Below, piece after piece: positions 39,621-42,247 of a stretch of 42,247 nucleotides of DNA; positions within the stretch are counted from its first letter, which is position 1, and every line of letters starts with the position of its first letter. The notes beneath the pieces are model-generated. The model saw only the letters and a list, made by a program, of their open reading frames with translations, was not told where the DNA came from and did no database searches. Made by a program: the position numbers and the translations under genes. This stretch comes from a virus: positions 1-42,247 of IMG/VR virus record IMGVR_UViG_3300045136_000284. One strand, written 5' to 3'.

Positions 39621-40095
39621 AGCCCACCTGCCTCGCTACCGCCGCCCGCAAGCCCGCATGCCCGGCCAGCAGCAGCCCTACCGCATACAGCGCCGAACTG
39701 CCCAGCCCTACCGCTACCCCCGAACGCTCCGCCAGCACGCATACCCAATGCAGCAGCGTCGCCGCTTCCTCCAGGCGCCCTTGCCCCACTGCGTTAACCA
39801 CCGCTTGCACCCCAGGGCTTAGCCCTACCACCTTCGCCCACTGCACCGCTGCCTCAGCCGCTTCACCCCAGTCCAGCACCCCGCCCGCCGCCGCCAGCGC
39901 TTCCCGATACCCCCCACACTTCGCCGCCAGCTTGCCCGCGAGCCCATCTGCCGCCAGCGCGCCCTCCTCCCCGCCCGCGACCCACGCCGCCCACCGCAGC
40001 GCCAGCGTGTTCCCTACCGCTTCCCGTACCAGGCCACCTTGCGCTTGCTCCACCACACCTAACCGCTCCCACTGCCGCGTAACCGCCGCGTTCAT
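39610..40095 (-). CDS. Ala/Gly-rich helical protein
   Basis: The protein has 161 residues, rich in Ala, Gly and Val. A segment AVVNAVGQGRLEEAATLLHW, then VCVLAERSGVAVGLG, has the same helical style as the two helical copies (33406-33687 and 38499-38813), so it may be a distant third relative. There is no known family. It overlaps the methyltransferase stop by ATGA. Confidence 0.55.
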   Translation of the reverse strand: MNAAVTRQWERLGVVEQAQGGLVREAVGNTLALRWAAWVAGGEEGALAADGLAGKLAAKCGGYREALAAAGGVLDWGEAAEAAVQWAKVVGLSPGVQAVVNAVGQGRLEEAATLLHWVCVLAERSGVAVGLGSSALYAVGLLLAGHAGLRAAVARQVGYGQ

Positions 40096-41192
40096 GCCCC
40101 ACCCCCCTCGACCTTTACGCCCATGGCCAAATCCTCAAACCCATCGCTCATGATGTCCTGAACCACCTGCCCTACTGCATAAGCCAGCCGGCACGGCACG
40201 GCGTTACCAATTTGCCGGAACACCTGGCTCTGGCTACCGAAAAAGTCGTACCCCGCCGGGAAAGTTTGCAATCGAATGGCTTCATCGACGGTTAGCCGCC
40301 TCATAAAAGGCGGAGCGCCCCACGGCGGCAGCGGCTCGCCGCCACGCATTAGGTGCGCATGGTACCCCACCACCCAACCTGGCTTGTCGTGATAAACCTG
40401 CTCCTCATCTACAATCGGCGTGTTGTTCCCGCCCATTGAGGCGTGCAGGGTAGCGGAAAACCCATCCGGATTGAGCGGCCGACCCCGCCCGTTGAACAGC
40501 ATCCCGGCATAGGGCGACTTGCGCAATACCGGCTTAGCCGCCAGCGTAATTTTGGCCCGGCACACCCTCGTGTTCCCCAGACACCCCGCAGGCCCAAGCT
40601 CCTTCAAAATTTGCCGAACTGCCTTCGGGCGCTCTTTGTACCTCTCAAATAGCCTGGGCGCCAAGGCCATGTTCCGCTTGCCCCGCACCCCGATCATAAA
40701 CATGCGCTCCCTGGATTGCGGTACACCATACTCCGCCGCGTTCAATACCACCAGCGCAACCCCATACCCCAGCTCCGCACACCGCTGAAACATGCCCTGC
40801 CGCACCCACTCAAACTTGCCCAACGTTGCCAGCGCCTTAACGTTCTCCATCACAAACGCACCCGGCCGTATCGCTTCGACCGCATCCAAGTACCGCCATA
40901 CCAGTTGGCTCCGCCCATCTGCCAAGTCCATTTTCCCCGCTACCGAAAACCCTTGGCACGGCGGACCACCAAACACCAAGTCAACCCCTTCATGCTGCTT
41001 CACCTCCCCCATCAACCCCTCTAACGGGCCGCATTCCACCATCCCCCCGTGGTTCCGCTCATAGGTCCTGCATGCCTCCTCATTTATGTCGTTCGCCCAC
41101 ACAACCTTAAACCCAGCCCACTCGAACCCTACGTCCATCCCCCCAGCCCCGCTGAACAGCGATACCGCGCTCCGCAGCGGGCGCCCACTCAT
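40092..41192 (-). CDS. C5 cytosine DNA methyltransferase
   Basis: I choose ATG 41192 (overlapping the previous TGA, GGAGGAGG upstream); 366 residues. Motifs in order: I FSGAGGMD (13-20), IV GGPPCQGFS with catalytic Cys79, VI MENVKA, VIII QSRERM, and X IGNAVPCRLA near the end. The variable target region lies between about 180 and 290. No endonuclease partner is seen. The enzyme likely methylates phage or host cytosines against restriction. It is the second gene after the early promoter. Confidence 0.92.
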   Translation of the reverse strand: MSGRPLRSAVSLFSGAGGMDVGFEWAGFKVVWANDINEEACRTYERNHGGMVECGPLEGLMGEVKQHEGVDLVFGGPPCQGFSVAGKMDLADGRSQLVWRYLDAVEAIRPGAFVMENVKALATLGKFEWVRQGMFQRCAELGYGVALVVLNAAEYGVPQSRERMFMIGVRGKRNMALAPRLFERYKERPKAVRQILKELGPAGCLGNTRVCRAKITLAAKPVLRKSPYAGMLFNGRGRPLNPDGFSATLHASMGGNNTPIVDEEQVYHDKPGWVVGYHAHLMRGGEPLPPWGAPPFMRRLTVDEAIRLQTFPAGYDFFGSQSQVFRQIGNAVPCRLAYAVGQVVQDIMSDGFEDLAMGVKVEGGGA

Positions 41193-41557
41193 ACCTCCTC
41201 CTCCCACACTCCCCCCACCAGCCGCATCTCCGCCCCCTGCACCAGCATCACCAAGTCCCAATACTCACTCTCTAAATCGTCTAGCTCGTTCTTCGCCGCC
41301 CTCAACTTCCCACGCGCCCGCTCTACATCTACCCACGCCTCCCCCTTCTCCGCCCTCCCCTCACCCCACTCCACCAGCGCCCGCAACCCCTCCCCCAAAC
41401 CCTCCTTCCCCTTCCCACTCGCCCGCACCGCTAGCCCCACCAGCACCCCTACCGCCCCTATCACCCCCTCCTTCCCCTTAAACCACTCCCTTCCCCGCGC
41501 CCGTACCTCTCCCACTACCCACTCCCCTAACTCCAGGCACCTCTCTTCCAATTCCAT
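41189..41557 (-). CDS. Hypothetical helical protein, first early gene
   Basis: I choose ATG 41557 (122 residues), which falls at the predicted transcription start. A longer frame from 41647 lies upstream of the promoter. It is helical with MELEERCLELGEWVVGE, a Gly/Val stretch (GVIGAVGVLVGLAVRASG) that may touch a membrane, and an acidic coiled-coil-like end (AKNELDDLESEYWDL). No family is recognised. Confidence 0.6.
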   Translation of the reverse strand: MELEERCLELGEWVVGEVRARGREWFKGKEGVIGAVGVLVGLAVRASGKGKEGLGEGLRALVEWGEGRAEKGEAWVDVERARGKLRAAKNELDDLESEYWDLVMLVQGAEMRLVGGVWEEEV

Positions 41558-41563
41558 GCCCTT

Positions 41564-41592
41564 ATTATCGCAGGTGTTTACAGAAATGGCAA
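41564..41592 (-). promoter_or_regulatory. Early promoter
   Basis: On the minus strand -35 TTGCCA (41592-41587), 17 bases, extended -10 TGC-GATAAT (GATAAT 41569-41564). Both hexamers match five of six consensus positions. The predicted start at about 41557 is the A of the first ATG, so the message would be leaderless. A-tracts directly upstream resemble an UP element. Confidence 0.75.
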
Positions 41593-41596
41593 GCTC

Positions 41597-41625
41597 TTTT
41601 TTGGGTTTTTTGTTTTTGGTTTTTT
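41597..41625 (-). promoter_or_regulatory. A-tract UP-like element
   Basis: Four A-tracts of five or six A residues on the minus strand (T runs at 41597-41602, 41606-41611, 41613-41617, 41620-41625) lie immediately before the -35. Such tracts bind the alpha-subunit C-terminal domain and bend DNA. Confidence 0.6.
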
Positions 41626-41657
41626 GGAGTTGCCAGGCCAACCTCACTCATCGCCCG

Positions 41658-41671
41658 CGCGATGAATCGCG
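41658..41671. promoter_or_regulatory. Perfect short palindrome, possible operator
   Basis: CGCGAT-GA-ATCGCG is a 6-bp perfect inverted repeat with a two-base centre, located between the A-tracts and the repeat region. It may be a protein site for control of the early promoter. Confidence 0.35.
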
Positions 41672-41762
41672 GACCCCTCTGTGCGGCTGCGCATGTTCCG
41701 CGCGCGCGGTTCCTTCGGCATAGTGCCATGACTAGTAATGACATGTCCATACTCGACTAGGA

Positions 41763-42034
41763 CAGCCCATGTCCTAAGACAGCCCCGCAGCCCATGTCCT
41801 ATGACAGCCCATAGGACAGCCCATGTCCTATGACAGCCCATGAGCCCCTAGGACAGCCCCGCAGCCCATGAATGATGAATTCCAGCCCCTAGGACATAGG
41901 ACATAGGACAGCCCCTAGCAGCCCCTAGTCCTATCTGTTAACTGAAACCTTGCACTACCACAGCCCCATTGGACAGCCCCTACCTATGGACAGCCCAATT
42001 GCAGCCCCATGGAAGTTAGGCTGAGTCACAGCCC
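41763..42034. repeat. CAGCCC repeat array
   Basis: I count 16 CAGCCC on the plus strand between 41763 and 42034, often as GACAGCCC or CCTA(T/G)GACAGCCC, and no GGGCTG. Spacing of 17 bases recurs. A 19-base unit (GACAGCCCCGCAGCCCATG) occurs twice, at 41778-41796 and 41852-41870. No gene is convincing here. Confidence 0.8.
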
Positions 42035-42050
42035 CTAGAATCCGATAACG

Positions 42051-42247
42051 GGGCTGCGATACTCTGAGGCTGAGGCTGAGGCTGGGGCTGAGGCTGGAAC
42101 TATGACAGAGGGCTGAGGCTGTGAGACTGACACTGAGACACTGAGGCTGAGGGCTGCAACGTTAAGGCTGAGACACTGCGGGGCTGTCCTATGGGCTGCG
42201 ACTAGCACTGAGACACAGCCGGCTGAGGCTGAGGGCTGCGGGGCTGC
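42051..42247. repeat. GGGCTG/GAGGCTG repeat array
   Basis: I count eight GGGCTG and many GAGGCTG units from 42051 to the edge, and no CAGCCC. It mirrors the array to the left, with the switch at about 42035-42050. It is cut by the window edge. No gene is seen. Confidence 0.8.

Noticed and set aside
41565-41841. Small minus frames starting at 41750 and 41841
   Set aside because: They run through the repeat array and across the promoter and have no ribosome site or known motif.
41763-42247. CRISPR array
   Set aside because: Repeat units are short and imperfect, spacing is irregular (8 to 42 bases) and there is a strand switch. No cas genes are present.

Overview
The window is a GC-rich stretch of a tailed bacteriophage (or prophage-like contig). 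Almost every gene lies on the minus strand and the genes are packed end to end, with many ATGA, GTGA and TAATG junctions and AGGAGG-type ribosome sites. Transcription runs from right to left. A portal, a large terminase, a scaffold followed by a major capsid protein, three adaptor-like proteins, a large tail-hub-like protein and appendage proteins are present. No long tape-measure gene is visible, which fits a short-tailed (podovirus-like) virion. Replication genes other than sliding clamps are not seen, and the left edge cuts a gene, so the genome continues to the left. The host cannot be fixed. A secreted outer-membrane-like protein points to a Gram-negative envelope. Near-leaderless promoters and a TnpB remnant resembling actinobacterial or Deinococcus versions are weak hints only.

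Layout from right to left. 42247-41660: gene-free repeats, with CAGCCC on one side and GGGCTG on the other of a switch near 42043. 41592-41557: strong early promoter with A-tracts upstream and a start codon at the predicted +1. 41557-28483: early and accessory genes. These include a C5 cytosine methyltransferase, HTH and helical small proteins partly present twice, zinc-ribbon proteins, a DnaN-like sliding clamp with a second possible clamp beside it, an ASCH-like protein, DUF4326, an N4/N6 DNA methyltransferase, a protein joining a sigma region 4-like HTH to an RNA polymerase alpha-CTD-like domain, a left-handed beta-helix protein and a secreted barrel-like protein. 28483-27959: a glucosaminidase endolysin.

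27798-27980 holds the only plus-strand gene, a small ribbon-helix-helix-like protein. Its promoter overlaps an opposing minus-strand promoter across an 11-bp palindrome, which looks like a regulatory switch. Leftward follow a membrane coiled-coil protein, another promoter (26404-26375), the small and large terminase subunits and the portal. Next come a four-part glycosyltransferase/methyltransferase fusion and a complete bacterioferritin.

A third minus promoter with tandem direct repeats (15639-15581) leads into a repeat protein, a Pro-rich protein, the scaffold, the major capsid protein and small collagen-like proteins. A broken TnpB gene and a strong terminator (11765-11718) separate these from the adaptors, holin-like protein, tail hub, collagen-like fibre and a G8-domain beta-helix spike. 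The phage therefore appears to invest in transcription control, DNA modification, surface glycans and iron handling as well as virion assembly.
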